From NCBI RefSeq assembly GCF_007859305.1, contig NZ_VOHE01000003.1, positions 186,001-250,000 on the forward strand: a DNA stretch of 64,000 bases. Reading direction: 5' to 3'. The position numbers and the translations under genes are program-made. A model generated the notes under the pieces. It saw only the letters and a list, made by a program, of their open reading frames with translations. It searched no databases and was not told the origin of the DNA. Position 1 is the first letter of the stretch; each line of letters begins with the position of its first letter. This document shows positions 51,551-62,469 of this stretch, one piece after another. The DNA is from Luteimonas wenzhouensis (GTDB lineage: Bacteria; Pseudomonadota; Gammaproteobacteria; Xanthomonadales; Xanthomonadaceae).

Positions 51551-52783
51551 ATGAACACCAACGCCGACCTGCTCAGGGAACTCCGCATCGACCGCTCGCC
51601 CGGACCGCCGCCCTCGCGCAAGGGGCTGTGGATCGTGCTGGCGAGCATCGTGCTGCTCACGCTGCTGGCGCTGGGCGGCTGGTGGCTGTTCGGACGCCAG
51701 GCGCCGGTGCCGGTGCAGACCGCCACTGCGGTGTCGCTGTCGGCCGGCAACGCGCCGGCCTCGGTGCTCGACGCCTCGGGCTACGTGGTGGCGCGGCGCA
51801 TGGCCACGGTCTCGGCCAAGATCACCGGGCGCGTGCGCGAGGTGCTGATCGAGGAAGGCATGCGGGTCGAGGAAGGCCAGGTGATGGCGCGGCTCGATCC
51901 GATCGACGCCGATGCCCAGCGCGCGCTCGCCCGGTCCCAGCTGCAGGCCGCGCGCAGCCAGGCCGGCAGCCTCGAGGCGCGGCTGAAGGAGGCCGAGGCC
52001 AACGCCGAACGGCTGGCGCAGCTGGTCGGCCGCCAGCTGGTGTCGCAGGCGCAGTACGACGAGGCGATCGCCCAGCGCGATGCCATGCGCGCGGAGCTGG
52101 CGGCGGCGCGGCGCAACGTCGAGGTCGCCGCCGACGGCCTGCGCATCGCCGACATCGGCGTGGACAACACCGTGGTGCGCGCGCCGTTCGCCGGCGTGGT
52201 GGTCGCCAAGGCGGCGCAGCCGGGCGAGATCGTCTCGCCGCTGTCGGCCGGTGGCGGCTTCACCCGCACCGGCATCGGCACCATCGTGGACATGGATTCG
52301 CTGGAGGTGGAGGTCGACGTGGGCGAGGCCTACATCGGCCGGGTGCAGCCGAAGATGCCGGTCGAGGCCACGCTCACCTCCTACCCGGACTGGAAGATCC
52401 CGGCCGAGGTGATCGCGATCATCCCCGCGGCCGACCGCGGCAAGGCCACGGTGCGGGTGCGGGTGGCGCTGAAGGAGAAGGACGCGCGCATCGTCCCGGA
52501 CATGGGCGTGACCGTGCGCTTCCTGGAGAAGGCGCCGGAGGACGGCGAGGAGCCGCGCCCGGGCGTGCGCGTGCCGGCCTCGGCCGTGGTCCGGCGCGAC
52601 GGCGCCAGCGCGGTGTACGTGGTGCGCGGCGACGGCACGGTGGAACTGCGCCAGGTGGAGGCCGGCGCGCCGCTGGCCGAGGACCGCGAGGTCGTCTCCG
52701 GGCTGGCCCCGGGCGAGACGGTGGTGGTCCGGCCGCCGGACGGACTCGCCGACGGCGCGCGCGTCGAGGCCGGCGCGAGGTGA
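51551..52783 (+). CDS. Membrane fusion protein (HlyD/MacA-type) of an efflux operon
   Basis: A 410-residue periplasmic adaptor. One membrane segment (KGLWIVLASIVLLTLLALGG) anchors it. A lipoyl/barrel-sandwich half (VSAKITGRVREVLIEEGMRV), a long helical hairpin (LQAARSQAGSLEARLKEAEA) and the return half (NTVVRAPFAGVVVAKAAQPG) follow, with the beta-barrel region VPASAVVRRDGASAVYVV. This is the adaptor of a MacAB-like system with the ATPase and two permeases downstream. No outer-membrane channel gene is present here. Confidence 0.93.
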   Translation: MNTNADLLRELRIDRSPGPPPSRKGLWIVLASIVLLTLLALGGWWLFGRQAPVPVQTATAVSLSAGNAPASVLDASGYVVARRMATVSAKITGRVREVLIEEGMRVEEGQVMARLDPIDADAQRALARSQLQAARSQAGSLEARLKEAEANAERLAQLVGRQLVSQAQYDEAIAQRDAMRAELAAARRNVEVAADGLRIADIGVDNTVVRAPFAGVVVAKAAQPGEIVSPLSAGGGFTRTGIGTIVDMDSLEVEVDVGEAYIGRVQPKMPVEATLTSYPDWKIPAEVIAIIPAADRGKATVRVRVALKEKDARIVPDMGVTVRFLEKAPEDGEEPRPGVRVPASAVVRRDGASAVYVVRGDGTVELRQVEAGAPLAEDREVVSGLAPGETVVVRPPDGLADGARVEAGAR

Positions 52784-52883
52784 ACGCGGCCGGCACTGCA
52801 TGACCTCCGGGCGCGGCGCGGCGACGCGCGGCGCACGGATCCCCGGGGACATCCCCGCCAACCCGACACAGCGAGGCAACGCC

Positions 52884-53576
<693 letters not shown>

Positions 53577-53591
53577 GCCGGGAGGCGCGCG

Positions 53592-54758
53592 ATGAAATAT
53601 TTCCACCTCATCTGGGCGGCGCTGTTCCGGCGCAAGGCCCGCACCTTCCTGACCCTGGCCTCGATCGTCGCCGCGTTCCTGCTGTTCGGCATGCTCGACG
53701 GCATCCGCACCACGTTCGCCCAGCTCGGCCAGAACGCCGACGGCGCGCAGCGGCTGCAGACCATGTCGCGGCTGTCGATGGTGCAGATGCTGCCACTGGC
53801 GCTGCGCTCGCGGCTCGAGCAGGTCGACAACGTCGAGGCGGTGACCTGGGCCAACTGGTTCGGCGGCGCCTACCAGGATCCGCGCAACCAGCTGTTCACC
53901 ATCGCGGTCGCGCCCAACTACCTCGACCTGTATCCGGAGATCCAGGTCGATCCGGCGGAGCTCGAGCAATGGAAGGCCACCCGCAACGGCATGCTGGTCG
54001 GCGAGGACATGATGGCCCGCTTCGGCTGGGAGGTGGGCCAGACCATCCCGCTGCAGTCGACGATCTTCCCCAACAGCGACGGCAGCCTGAACTGGCAGTT
54101 CCGGATCGTGGGCGTGATCCGTCCGCGCGACGCCGAACAGGGCGGCTTCTTCGGCGCGATGATGCTGATGCACTACGACTACTTCGCCGAGTCCACGCCC
54201 TACGTCGACGACCAGGTGGGCTGGTACATCAGCCGGGTCTCGGACGTGAACCGCAGCGACGCGGCGGCCAAGGCGATCGACGCGCTCACCGCCAACTCGC
54301 CCAACGAGACCCGGACCATGACCGAGCAGGCGGCGATGGCCGCGCAGATCAAGCAGGTGGCCGACATCGGCCTGATCGTGGGCTCGATCATGGGCGCGGT
54401 GTTCTTCACCCTGCTGCTGCTCACCGGCAACACCATGGCCCAGGCGGTGCGCGAGCGCACCTCGGAACTGGCGGTGCTCAAGACCATCGGCTTCACCAGC
54501 CACAGCGTACTGGCGATGGTGCTGGCCGAATCGGTGCTGCTGGTGGTGCTGGGCGGCGTGCTCGGGCTCGGCCTGGCCGCGGCGCTCGGGCCGGTGGTCG
54601 GGGCGGCGAGCCGCGGTGCGATCAGCCTGCCGCCGATCGGCCCGGGCAGCTGGGTGCTGGGGCTGGGGCTGATGGTGGCGATCGGGCTGCTGGTCGGCGC
54701 GCTGCCGGCGATGCGGGCCATGCGCCTGAACATCGTCGACGCGCTGGCCGGGCGCTGA
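53592..54758 (+). CDS. MacB/FtsX-type ABC permease 1
   Basis: A 388-residue permease with one N-terminal membrane helix (FLTLASIVAAFLLFGMLDGI), a large periplasmic MacB_PCD domain (about residues 40-255), and three C-terminal helices of the FtsX fold (IGLIVGSIMGAVFFTLLLLT, VLAMVLAESVLLVVLGGVLG, LGLGLMVAIGLLVGALPAM). The signature RERTSELAVLKTIGFTSHSV is clear. It couples ATP hydrolysis outside the membrane to periplasmic lipid or peptide handling and probably forms a heterodimer with the next permease. Confidence 0.93.
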   Translation: MKYFHLIWAALFRRKARTFLTLASIVAAFLLFGMLDGIRTTFAQLGQNADGAQRLQTMSRLSMVQMLPLALRSRLEQVDNVEAVTWANWFGGAYQDPRNQLFTIAVAPNYLDLYPEIQVDPAELEQWKATRNGMLVGEDMMARFGWEVGQTIPLQSTIFPNSDGSLNWQFRIVGVIRPRDAEQGGFFGAMMLMHYDYFAESTPYVDDQVGWYISRVSDVNRSDAAAKAIDALTANSPNETRTMTEQAAMAAQIKQVADIGLIVGSIMGAVFFTLLLLTGNTMAQAVRERTSELAVLKTIGFTSHSVLAMVLAESVLLVVLGGVLGLGLAAALGPVVGAASRGAISLPPIGPGSWVLGLGLMVAIGLLVGALPAMRAMRLNIVDALAGR

Positions 54759-54780
54759 CCCGCACTGGGAGGACATGCGG

Positions 54781-56097
54781 ATGAACCTGATGAAGACACT
54801 GCTGCGCGGCCTCGGGATGGTGCTGTTGCTGATCGCGTTCCTCGCGGTCTGGGTGCTCTTGCCGTGGTACGGCGCGCTGGCGCTGGCGGTCGCGCTGGCG
54901 CTGTGGATGGCGCTGACCCGCACCGGCCGCCAGGCCGCCTCGGTGACCTGGGTCGGGGTTGGCACGCTGCGCCAGCGGCTGGGCGCCTCGTCGGTGGTGG
55001 TGGTTGGCATCGCCGGCGTGGTCGGCGTGCTGGTGGCGCTGCTGGCGATGGCCGAAGGCTACCGGCACACGGTCAGCAGCGCCGGCAGCGAGGACGTGGC
55101 GATCGTGCTGCGCGGCGGTTCCTCCGCGGAGCTGATGTCGGTGCTCTCGCGCGACGAGATCCTGGCGATCGAGCGCGCGCCGCAGATCGCGCGCGACGCG
55201 CAGGGCCGGCCGCTGGCCTCGGCCGAGCTCGTGGTCTCGGCCAACGTGCCGCGCCGCGACGGCGAGGAGGGCAGCGTGACCCTGCGCGGCGTCGGCAAGA
55301 TGGCCTGGGCGGTGCGGCCGGGCGTGCGCCTGGTGGACGGGCGCCGCTTCGAGACCGGCCGTCGCGAACTGGTGGTGGGGCGCGGCGCGCAGCGCCAGTT
55401 CCAGGGCCTGGAGCCGGGCAACGAGGTGCAGCTGGGCAATGAACGCTGGACCGTGGTGGGCGTGTTCGAGTCGGGCGATGCCACCGAGTCGGAGATGTGG
55501 GCCGACGCCGAGGTGGTGGGCGCGACCTACCGCCGCGGCAGCAGCCGCGCCTCGCTGTACGCCAGGCTCACCGCGCCGGAGGCGTTCAACGCCTTCAAGG
55601 CCACCCTGGCCGCCGATCCGCGGCTGCAGGTGGACGCCGACACCACCCTGGGCTACTTCAGCAGCCAGTCACGGACCCTGACCACGGTGCTGCGCGTGAT
55701 CGGCATCGTGGTGGGCTCGATCATGGCCATCGGCGCGGTGTTCGGCGCGCTCAATACCATGTTCGCCACGGTCGCCGCGCGCGCGCGGGAGATCGCGACC
55801 CTGCGCGCGATCGGCTTCCGCGGCCTGCCGGTGGTGGTCGCGGTGATGCTCGAGACGATGCTGCTGGCGCTGCTGGGCGGCCTGCTGGGCGGGATCCTGT
55901 CCTGGCTGGTGTTCAACGGTTACACCGCCTCTACCCTGGCCGGCGGTGTAGCCAGCCTGAGCTTCGAGTTCCGCGTCTCGCCGCAGCTGCTGTGGGAAGG
56001 CCTGAAGTGGGCGCTGGCGATCGGCTTCGTCGGCGGCCTGTTCCCGGCCGTGCGCGCGGCCACCCTTCCGGTCACCGACGCCCTGCGCGCGATGTAA
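54781..56097 (+). CDS. MacB/FtsX-type ABC permease 2
   Basis: A 438-residue paralogue of the preceding permease. It has an extra N-terminal double helix (GLGMVLLLIAFLAVWVLLPW, GALALAVALALWMALT), the periplasmic domain (GSEDVAIVLRGGSSAELMSV, MLSRDEILAIE-like region), and the FtsX bundle (VIGIVVGSIMAIGAVFGALN, MLETMLLALLGGLLGGILSW). RAREIATLRAIGFRGLP is the family signature. The ATG at 54781 has GGGAGG eight bases upstream, better placed than for the ATG at 54775. A hairpin repeat lies just after its stop. Confidence 0.92.
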   Translation: MNLMKTLLRGLGMVLLLIAFLAVWVLLPWYGALALAVALALWMALTRTGRQAASVTWVGVGTLRQRLGASSVVVVGIAGVVGVLVALLAMAEGYRHTVSSAGSEDVAIVLRGGSSAELMSVLSRDEILAIERAPQIARDAQGRPLASAELVVSANVPRRDGEEGSVTLRGVGKMAWAVRPGVRLVDGRRFETGRRELVVGRGAQRQFQGLEPGNEVQLGNERWTVVGVFESGDATESEMWADAEVVGATYRRGSSRASLYARLTAPEAFNAFKATLAADPRLQVDADTTLGYFSSQSRTLTTVLRVIGIVVGSIMAIGAVFGALNTMFATVAARAREIATLRAIGFRGLPVVVAVMLETMLLALLGGLLGGILSWLVFNGYTASTLAGGVASLSFEFRVSPQLLWEGLKWALAIGFVGGLFPAVRAATLPVTDALRAM

Positions 56098-56118
56098 GGG
56101 CGCGCGCAGTAGCGCTCC

Positions 56119-56157
56119 TTCCCCCGCTTGCGGGGGAACGCCGGGATGGGGGTGCAC
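56119..56157. repeat. GC-rich hairpin repeat (family member 3)
   Basis: ttcccccgc (56119-56127) and gcgggggaa (56130-56138) pair around a tt loop, then cgccgggatggggg. It is the closest relative of the copy embedded in the TSCPD gene. It lies between the convergent efflux and dapA genes and may also act as a terminator for either. Confidence 0.7.
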
Positions 56158-56210
56158 GGCAAGCGCGTGGCGCAGCAGGCGCGGCGACCTGCCGGCCCCC
56201 GCCCCGAGCC

Positions 56211-56243
56211 TCCCCCGCAAGCGGGGACGGCGCAGTGGGGTGG
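56211..56243. repeat. GC-rich hairpin repeat (family member 4)
   Basis: tcccccgc and gcgggga (56211-56227) pair around an aa step and are followed by cggcgcagtggggtgggg. It is a diverged copy that ends three bases before the dapA stop at 56246. Confidence 0.55.
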
Positions 56244-56245
56244 GG

Positions 56246-57145
56246 CTACGCCAGCAGCCCCGCCTCCCGCAGCGCCGCTTCCACCACCGCCTGGTTGGCC
56301 TCGGCCAGCGGCGTCATCGGCAGCCGCAGCGCGCCTCCGCAGCGGCCCAGCCGGGACAGCGCCCACTTCACCGGGATCGGATTGGCCTCGACGAACAGCT
56401 GCCGGTGCAGCGGCAGCAGCCGGAGCTGGATCTCCATCGCGCGCGCCACGTCGCCGGCCAGCGCCGCCGCGCACAGCTCGCGCATGAGCCGTGGCGCGAC
56501 GTTGGCGGTGACGCTGACGTTGCCGTCGCCACCGCACAGCATCAGCGCCACCGCGGTGGCGTCGTCGCCGGAATAGACCAGGAAGCCCGCCGGTCGCTCG
56601 CGCACCAGCCACTGCGCGCGCTCGATGTCGCCGGTGGCTTCCTTGATCGCGCCGATCCCGGGCACCTGCGCCAGCCGCATCACCGTCTCGTGCCGCATGT
56701 CCGCGGCCGAGCGCCCGGGCACGTTGTAGAGCACGATCGGCAGGTCGCCGGTGGCCTCTGCGATCGCGCGGAAATGCCGGTACAGCCCCTCCTGCCCCGG
56801 CTTGTTGTAGTAGGGCACCACCTGCAGCTGGGAATCGGCGCCGACCTTGCGCGCGTACTCGGCCAGCGCGATCGCCTCGCGCGTGGAGTTGCCGCCGCAG
56901 CCGGCCATCACCGGCACGCGCCCGGCGGACTGCTCGACCGCGACGCGGATGATCTCGCAGTGTTCCTCCACGTCCACCGTCGGCGATTCGCCGGTGGTGC
57001 CGACCACGCCGATGCAATCGGTGCCCTGTTCGACGTGCCAGTCGACCAGCCTGCGCAGTGCGTCGTAGTCGACGCTGCCGTCCTCGTGCATCGGGGTGAC
57101 GAGCGCGACGATGCTGCCGCGCGGGAGGCTGGTGCTGGCGTTCAT
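56246..57145 (-). CDS. dapA: 4-hydroxy-tetrahydrodipicolinate synthase
   Basis: First committed enzyme of the lysine/diaminopimelate pathway, condensing pyruvate with aspartate semialdehyde. The 299-residue product has [20 protein letters not shown], the GTTGESPT active-site loop, [13 protein letters not shown] with the catalytic tyrosine, and the Schiff-base lysine in [10 protein letters not shown]. Length and motifs are canonical. The ATG at 57145 is the family start. It is upstream of the spacer leading to rarD on the same strand. Confidence 0.96.
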   Translation of the reverse strand: MNASTSLPRGSIVALVTPMHEDGSVDYDALRRLVDWHVEQGTDCIGVVGTTGESPTVDVEEHCEIIRVAVEQSAGRVPVMAGCGGNSTREAIALAEYARKVGADSQLQVVPYYNKPGQEGLYRHFRAIAEATGDLPIVLYNVPGRSAADMRHETVMRLAQVPGIGAIKEATGDIERAQWLVRERPAGFLVYSGDDATAVALMLCGGDGNVSVTANVAPRLMRELCAAALAGDVARAMEIQLRLLPLHRQLFVEANPIPVKWALSRLGRCGGALRLPMTPLAEANQAVVEAALREAGLLA

Positions 57146-57266
57146 GGCGTGGGCAAGGAGGCTGCGGGGCGTGGAGCCGCGCATTGTAGGCCGCGCCGCG
57201 GGCGTGCGCGCAGCGCTGCCGTTGCTCACCGATGCAACCGTTGCGCGGCGGCGCGCACCCGCCGGG

Positions 57267-58178
57267 CTACGCCTGCTGCGCGACCACCCGGCGCCGCGCG
57301 GCGAGCACGCCATCGGTCGCGAACACCGCCAGTCCGATCCAGATGAAACCGAATCCGATCGCCCGGTCAGGCCCGAAGTACTCGCCGAAGAACAGCACGC
57401 CCAGCAGTAGCTGCAGGGTGGGGCCGATGTACTGCAGCACCCCGACCACGCTCAGCGGCACCCGGCGCACGGCGTAGGCGAAGAAGATCAGCGGGATCGC
57501 GGTGAGCGCGCCGCCCATCACCAGCAGCAGGTCGGTCCAGCCGCCCCAGCGCAGCGAGAAGAAGCCGCCGTCGCCGCCCAACTCGATCCACGCCAGCCAG
57601 GCCAGCGCCGGTCCCAGCACGAACATGTTCTCCACCCCCAGCCCGCGCACGGCCTCGATTGCGGCGAACTTGCGGATCACCCCGTACAGGCCGAACGAGC
57701 CGGCCAGGCACAGCGCGATCCACGGGAAGTCGCCATAGCGCGTGGTCAGCCACAGCACCCCGCACGCGGCCAGCGCCACCGAGATCCACTGCGCCGCCGA
57801 CAGCCGCTCGCGCAGGAACAGCACCCCGATCAGCACGTTGAGCAACGGGTTGATGAAATAGCCCAGGCTGGCCTCGACCACGTGGCCGGCGTTGACCGCC
57901 CACACGTACAGGCCCCAGTTGGCGGCGATCAGCACGCCCGACGCCGCCAGCATCGCCGCCAGCCGCGGCCTGGCCAGCACCTCGCGCAGCCAGCCGCGGC
58001 CGTGGCGCAGGGTCAGCCAGGACGCCACCAGTACCGCGCACCAGATCGCCCGGTGGAGCACGATCTGCAGCGAGGGCACTTCGCGCAGCAGGTGCCAGTA
58101 CAGCGGCATCAGGCCCCAGATGACGAAGGCGCCCACCGCCACCCACAGCCCGCGCCGGTCGGGGATGCCCGGGCTCAT
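57267..58178 (-). CDS. rarD: RarD-type EamA/DMT transporter
   Basis: A 303-residue inner-membrane transporter with ten predicted helices in two EamA halves. RarD-specific stretches are [60 protein letters not shown] and [20 protein letters not shown]. The RarD subgroup has been linked to chloramphenicol phenotypes but its natural substrate is not known. Its ATG overlaps the stop of the following-strand neighbour (58175) by 4 bp, so both EamA genes are read as one unit. Confidence 0.94.
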   Translation of the reverse strand: MSPGIPDRRGLWVAVGAFVIWGLMPLYWHLLREVPSLQIVLHRAIWCAVLVASWLTLRHGRGWLREVLARPRLAAMLAASGVLIAANWGLYVWAVNAGHVVEASLGYFINPLLNVLIGVLFLRERLSAAQWISVALAACGVLWLTTRYGDFPWIALCLAGSFGLYGVIRKFAAIEAVRGLGVENMFVLGPALAWLAWIELGGDGGFFSLRWGGWTDLLLVMGGALTAIPLIFFAYAVRRVPLSVVGVLQYIGPTLQLLLGVLFFGEYFGPDRAIGFGFIWIGLAVFATDGVLAARRRVVAQQA

Positions 58179-58843
58179 GCCTGGTCGCCTGCGACCGTGC
58201 GCGCCGGGACCGCGCGTGCCCTGGCCAGGGTGATCGCGACCACGCCCGACAGCACCACGGCCATCGCGCCCAGGTCCTGCGGGCCGAAGCGTTCGCCGGC
58301 CAGCCACGCGCCCAGCAGCACCGCGATCACCGGATTGACGTAGGCATAGCTGCCGGCGAGCGCCGGGCGCACGTGGCGCAGCAGCCAGATGTAGGCGCTG
58401 AACCCCACCAGCGACCCGAAGCTGGCCAGGTACGCCACCGCCCACAGCCCGCCGGCCGTGGGCCAGTCGTCGAGGCGTTCCCCGATCGCCAGTCCGGCGA
58501 CCACCATGGCCGCGCCACCGCACAGCATCTGCGCGGCCGCGGCCATGAACGGCTGCGGCAGGTCGCGGCCGCGGCTCCAGATCGATCCGTAGGCCCAGGC
58601 GATGGTCGCGACCAGCAGCGCCACCAGCCCGACCGGGGTCGCGGCCAGGCGGCTGCCCGCGTTGAGCCAGGCCACGCCCAGGAAGCCCACGCCCAGGCCG
58701 ATCCATTCCGCGCGCCGCGGGTGCTCGCCGCGAAGCGCCGTGAACAGCGCCATCCACAGCGGCACCGACGACACCGCCACCGCGGCCAGCGCGACGGCGA
58801 GCGGCGACGCGGTCGGTCCGACCGGTGCGGAATCAGGGCGCAT
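58175..58843 (-). pseudogene. EamA transporter lacking its N-terminal part (YedA-like)
   Basis: The 222-residue product begins mid-family. The early segment LAAVAVSSVPLWMALFTALRG corresponds to the end of the first EamA half, so the usual first three helices or so are missing (relatives are about 300 residues). The second half is complete (VGLVALLVATIAWAYGSIWS to AYVNPVIAVLLGAWLAGERF). Only 145 bp separate it from apt, leaving no room for the lost part, so a 5' deletion is likely. It could still be translated as a half-transporter. Confidence 0.65.
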
Positions 58844-58988
58844 CGGGCACCGTGGGCAGGGAAGCGGCCGACGCGCCTTGCGTTGCGCCGGGGCGACATT
58901 CTACGGCGCGCGGCGCCGCGCCGGCAGGGCGACCGGACGGGATGGTGCTTCCCGATGGCGGTGGTCGCGCGCGCGCTGGCGCAGGGGT

Positions 58989-59507
58989 CTAGAGCGCCAG
59001 CGCGGCGTGCAGCGGGGCCGGGTCGTCCCAGCGGTCGCGGCCGCGCAACATCGACAGTTCGACCAGCACCTGCGCGCCGCAGACCCGCGCGCCCTGGCGG
59101 CGCAGCAGCGCGACCGCCGCGCGGAGGGTGCCGCCGGTGGCCAGCACGTCGTCGACCACCAGCACCCGCGCGCCCGCGGGCAGCGCGTCGGCATGGAGTT
59201 CCAGCCGGTCGCGGCCGTACTCGAGCGCGTACTCCTCGAACAGGGTCGTCCCCGGCAGCTTGCCGGGCTTGCGCACCGGCACGAAGCCGCAGCCGAGCTC
59301 GCGCGCCAGCGCCGCGCCGAGGATGAAGCCACGCGCCTCGATGCCGGCGACCGCGTCGGGGGGCGCGGCGCGCCAGGCCCCGGCGGACGCGTCGATGGCG
59401 CCGGCGAACGCGGCGGCGTCGGCCAGCACCGGGGTGATGTCCTTGAACACGATCCCCGGGCGGGGGAAGTCCGGGACATCGCGGATCAGGCGGGACCAGT
59501 GGGGCAC
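58989..59507 (-). CDS. apt: Adenine phosphoribosyltransferase
   Basis: Purine salvage enzyme making AMP from adenine and PRPP. The 172-residue product has [49 protein letters not shown], and the PRPP-binding loop [17 protein letters not shown]. All catalytic features are present. The GTG at 59507 is preceded by GGAG and gives the normal N-terminus. Confidence 0.95.
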   Translation of the reverse strand: MPHWSRLIRDVPDFPRPGIVFKDITPVLADAAAFAGAIDASAGAWRAAPPDAVAGIEARGFILGAALARELGCGFVPVRKPGKLPGTTLFEEYALEYGRDRLELHADALPAGARVLVVDDVLATGGTLRAAVALLRRQGARVCGAQVLVELSMLRGRDRWDDPAPLHAALAL

Positions 59508-59554
59508 GGCGGCACTCCTGGACGGGGGGCGTCCGGCGCCGGTGGCGTGCCGGC

Positions 59555-60739
59555 TCAGTCCTTCGGCGCGAGCCGCAGCAGGCGCCCGCCCTTGCCGTCC
59601 TCGATCACCCACAGCGCCCCGTCCGGGCCCTGGCGCACGCCGCGGATGCGTGCGCCCATGGCAAAGCGCTCGGCCTCGCGCGCGCCGCCCTCGCCGTCGA
59701 ACTCGATCCGCACCAGCGACTGCGACGACAGGCCGCCGGCGAAGGCGTTGCCCTTCCACTGCGGGAACAGGTCGCCGTCGTAGAACATCAGGCTCGAGGG
59801 CGAGATCACCGGAGTCCAGGTGATCGCGGGGGCGTTGAACTCGGGCCGGGTGGCGTGGTCGGGGATCGGGCGGCCGTCGTAGTGGTCGCCGTTGGAGACG
59901 ATGGGGTAGCCGTAGTTGGCGCCGCGCTCGACCCGGTTGAGTTCGTCGCCGCCCTTCGGGCCCATCTCGATGTCCCAGGGCTGGCCGTTCGCGTCGAAGG
60001 CCAGGCCCAGCGGGTTGCGGTGGCCCAGGGACCATACCTGCGCGGCGACCCCGCCCTGGTCGGCGAAGGGGTTGTCGTCGGGCACGCTGCCGTCCTCGTT
60101 GAGGCGCAGCACCTTGCCGAGGTTGGACTGCATGTCCTGGGCCGGGTCGAACTTCTGCCGGTCGCCCGAGGAGATCCACAGCTTGCCGTCGTGGAACGCG
60201 ATCCGGTGCGCGTAGTGGCCGCGGCCGGTGACCTTGGGCACCTGGCGCCAGATGACCTCGAGCCCCTCGAGTCTGCCGCCGCCGGCCTCGTCGAGCAGCA
60301 GCCGCGCGCGCGCGACCGCCGCGCCGGCGGTGTCGTCCTCCCCGGCCTCGGCGTAGCTCAGGTACACCAGCCCGTTCTCGGCGAACTGCGGATGCGGCAC
60401 CACGTCGCCGAAGCCGCCCTGGCCGCCGTACACCACCTCCGGTACGCCGGTGATCTCGCCGGCCTGGCGCGTCTGCGGGTCGAGCAGGCGCAGCGTGCCG
60501 GGCTTCTCGCTCACCAGCAGGCGCCCGTCGGGCAGGAAGTTCAGCGCCCAGGGCTCGTTGAAGCTGGCGATGGCCTCGACCTCGAAGGGGCCGATCGTGC
60601 GCGCCTCGCCGGCGGGGGATGCGGCCATGGCCTCGCCGCCGTCCGCGGCCGCGCTCGCGGTGGCCGCGTTGCCGTCGGCGTTGCAGGCGGCGAGCAGCGC
60701 GAGCGAGAGCAGGGCGGTGGTGATCGCGGATCGTTGCAT
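59555..60739 (-). CDS. PQQ-dependent soluble aldose sugar dehydrogenase family lipoprotein
   Basis: A 394-residue periplasmic beta-propeller. The lipobox LLAAC follows a hydrophobic signal. The GSDH fold shows [76 protein letters not shown] and [17 protein letters not shown]. These match the YliI/Asd group of PQQ-dependent aldose dehydrogenases; PQQ synthesis genes are not in the window. Substrate (glucose or other aldose) cannot be fixed. Confidence 0.92.
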   Translation of the reverse strand: MQRSAITTALLSLALLAACNADGNAATASAAADGGEAMAASPAGEARTIGPFEVEAIASFNEPWALNFLPDGRLLVSEKPGTLRLLDPQTRQAGEITGVPEVVYGGQGGFGDVVPHPQFAENGLVYLSYAEAGEDDTAGAAVARARLLLDEAGGGRLEGLEVIWRQVPKVTGRGHYAHRIAFHDGKLWISSGDRQKFDPAQDMQSNLGKVLRLNEDGSVPDDNPFADQGGVAAQVWSLGHRNPLGLAFDANGQPWDIEMGPKGGDELNRVERGANYGYPIVSNGDHYDGRPIPDHATRPEFNAPAITWTPVISPSSLMFYDGDLFPQWKGNAFAGGLSSQSLVRIEFDGEGGAREAERFAMGARIRGVRQGPDGALWVIEDGKGGRLLRLAPKD

Positions 60740-60819
60740 CGTGGACCTCGTTCGGGTGCGGTACCGGGGGCATCATAGCGTCCACGCGGGCCGCCACCAC
60801 GGCCCGCCGGAGCCGGAGG

Positions 60820-61020
60820 ATGGACCTGCGCCCGCTCGGCCACGGCCACTGTCCCTGGTGCGGCGAGCCGCTGGAACTGGGCCTCGATCCGGGCGCCGGC
60901 GACCAGGACCGCATCGAGTACATCGAGGACTGCCAGGTCTGTTGCCGGCCGATCCTGGTGTCGGTGACGTTCGATCCGGAGGGCGCCGTCCGGCTGTCGC
61001 TGCGGCGCGAAGGCGACTGA
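60820..61020 (+). CDS. CPXCG-motif zinc-binding small protein
   Basis: A 66-residue protein with two cysteine pairs: [11 protein letters not shown] and [16 protein letters not shown]. This is the CPXCG cysteine-rich family, which probably binds one zinc ion; its role is not known. The short acidic spacer between the pairs and the basic end (LSLRREGD) are typical. It diverges from the sugar dehydrogenase gene. Confidence 0.85.
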   Translation: MDLRPLGHGHCPWCGEPLELGLDPGAGDQDRIEYIEDCQVCCRPILVSVTFDPEGAVRLSLRREGD

Positions 61021-61266
61021 TGCCGAACGCGCGTGATGGCCGATGCGCGGCGCACGGATGGGTTGCCCGGGTCCGTGGAACATCCATGCGTCGGGTCACG
61101 CGATCGTGCGGCCTTCCTGAACCCGCGCCTGCGGCGAACGTGTTCTTAACTCCAGCCATGCGCCGGTCTTTATGGACGCGCCGGCAAGGTGGGCCCGTGC
61201 GGAAGCGGAACGACATGCCCGTCATGGACGCAATGCCGCGCACTTCCCCCATCCCTGGAGAACGTG

Positions 61267-61620
61267 ATGAAGAATTCCCGCAAGCCGCTGGCCGGACTGA
61301 TCGCCCTGGGCGCCGCCCTCGCCATCCCGATGGCCTTCGCCCAGGACGCGACGACCGCGCCGCCGCAGGATCCGGCGACGCAGGACTACCCGACCCAGTC
61401 CACCGCGCCGTCCACCAGCCAGCAGCCGCTGACCTGGGCCGACCTGGACGTCGACGGCAACGGCACGCTCAGCCGCACCGAGGCGGCCAGCCTGCAGTCC
61501 CTGGCGCAGGTCTTCGACCAGGCCGACGCCGACAGCGACGGCGAGTTGACCCCCGACGAGTACAAGGCGTTCGTGGCGGCGGCCAACGCCAGCCAGCCCG
61601 AGGGCGGCGGCACCGACTGA
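61267..61620 (+). CDS. Exported EF-hand calcium-binding protein
   Basis: A 117-residue protein with a signal peptide (LIALGAALAIPMAFA-Q) and a Pro/Thr/Gln-rich linker. Two EF-hand loops follow: DLDVDGNGTLSRTE and DADSDGELTPDE, both with acidic residues at the calcium positions. It is probably a periplasmic calcium-binding protein. GGAG at 61257-61260 precedes the ATG. A perfect hairpin (61675-61700) follows it. Confidence 0.9.
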   Translation: MKNSRKPLAGLIALGAALAIPMAFAQDATTAPPQDPATQDYPTQSTAPSTSQQPLTWADLDVDGNGTLSRTEAASLQSLAQVFDQADADSDGELTPDEYKAFVAAANASQPEGGGTD

Positions 61621-61674
61621 CCGCGGCTGACGCCCGCTTCACCCGCCGGTGGCCCCTGGGGCCCCGGCCCACGG

Positions 61675-61700
61675 ATCGGCGGCCCCCCGGGGCCGCCGAT
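61675..61700 (+). terminator. Possible terminator after the EF-hand gene
   Basis: atcggcggcccc (61675-61686) and ggggccgccgat (61689-61700) form a perfect 12-bp palindrome, 55 bp after the EF-hand stop and 28 bp before the next gene. No T tract follows. Confidence 0.45.
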
Positions 61701-61728
61701 GCCGTGTCCGCACCCGCATAATGGCGCC

Positions 61729-62469
61729 ATGGACACCGCGATCGAGATGGTCGGCTTCGACGCCGACGACACCCTCTGGCGCAGCGAGGATTACTTCCAC
61801 GCCGCCCAGGACGAGTTCGAGCAGATCCTGGCGCGCCACGTCGACCTCGCCGACGCCCGCGTGCGCGAGCGGCTGTACGCGGTCGAGCGCGGCAACATCG
61901 CGGTGTTCGGCTATGGCGTGAAGGGCATGGCGCTGTCGATGGTGGAGGCCGCGGTGGACATCACCGGCGGCTCGATCCCGGCGCGCGACCTGCACCGCAT
62001 CGTGCAGATCGCCAAGGACATGCTGCGCCACCCGGTGGAACTGCTGCCGGGGGTGCGCGAGGCGGTGGAGGCAGTGGCCGCCGAACACGCCGTGGTGCTG
62101 ATCACCAAGGGCGACCTGTTCCACCAGGAAGCCAAGGTGCGCGACAGCGGCATGGCCACCCTGTTCCGCCGGATCGAGATCGTCAGCGAGAAGGACATCG
62201 CCACCTACGCACGGCTGATGGAGGAGTTCGGGATCCGTGCCGACCGCTTCGTCATGATCGGCAACTCGATGCGCTCGGACATCGTGCCGGTGCTGCGGCT
62301 GGGCGGGTGGGGCGTGCACGTGCCCTACCACCTGACCTGGGCGCACGAGAACGATGCCGAGGACGTGGTCGGCCATCCGCGCCTGCGCCAGGTGGCCTCG
62401 GCCGGGGACCTGCCGGCGGCGCTGCGCGACATCGTCGCCTCCGCCGCGGCCGCGCCGGTGGCACCGTGA
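61729..62469 (+). CDS. HAD-family hydrolase
   Basis: A 246-residue HAD phosphatase. Motif I is GFDADDTLWRSEDYF, motif II VVLITKGDLFHQEA, motif III lysine in IVSEKDIATYARLM, and motif IV MIGNSMRSDI. It belongs to the YjjG/DUF-type HAD group, with the substrate unknown. It overlaps the next gene, whose GTG lies within its stop (GTGA). Confidence 0.9.
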   Translation: MDTAIEMVGFDADDTLWRSEDYFHAAQDEFEQILARHVDLADARVRERLYAVERGNIAVFGYGVKGMALSMVEAAVDITGGSIPARDLHRIVQIAKDMLRHPVELLPGVREAVEAVAAEHAVVLITKGDLFHQEAKVRDSGMATLFRRIEIVSEKDIATYARLMEEFGIRADRFVMIGNSMRSDIVPVLRLGGWGVHVPYHLTWAHENDAEDVVGHPRLRQVASAGDLPAALRDIVASAAAAPVAP

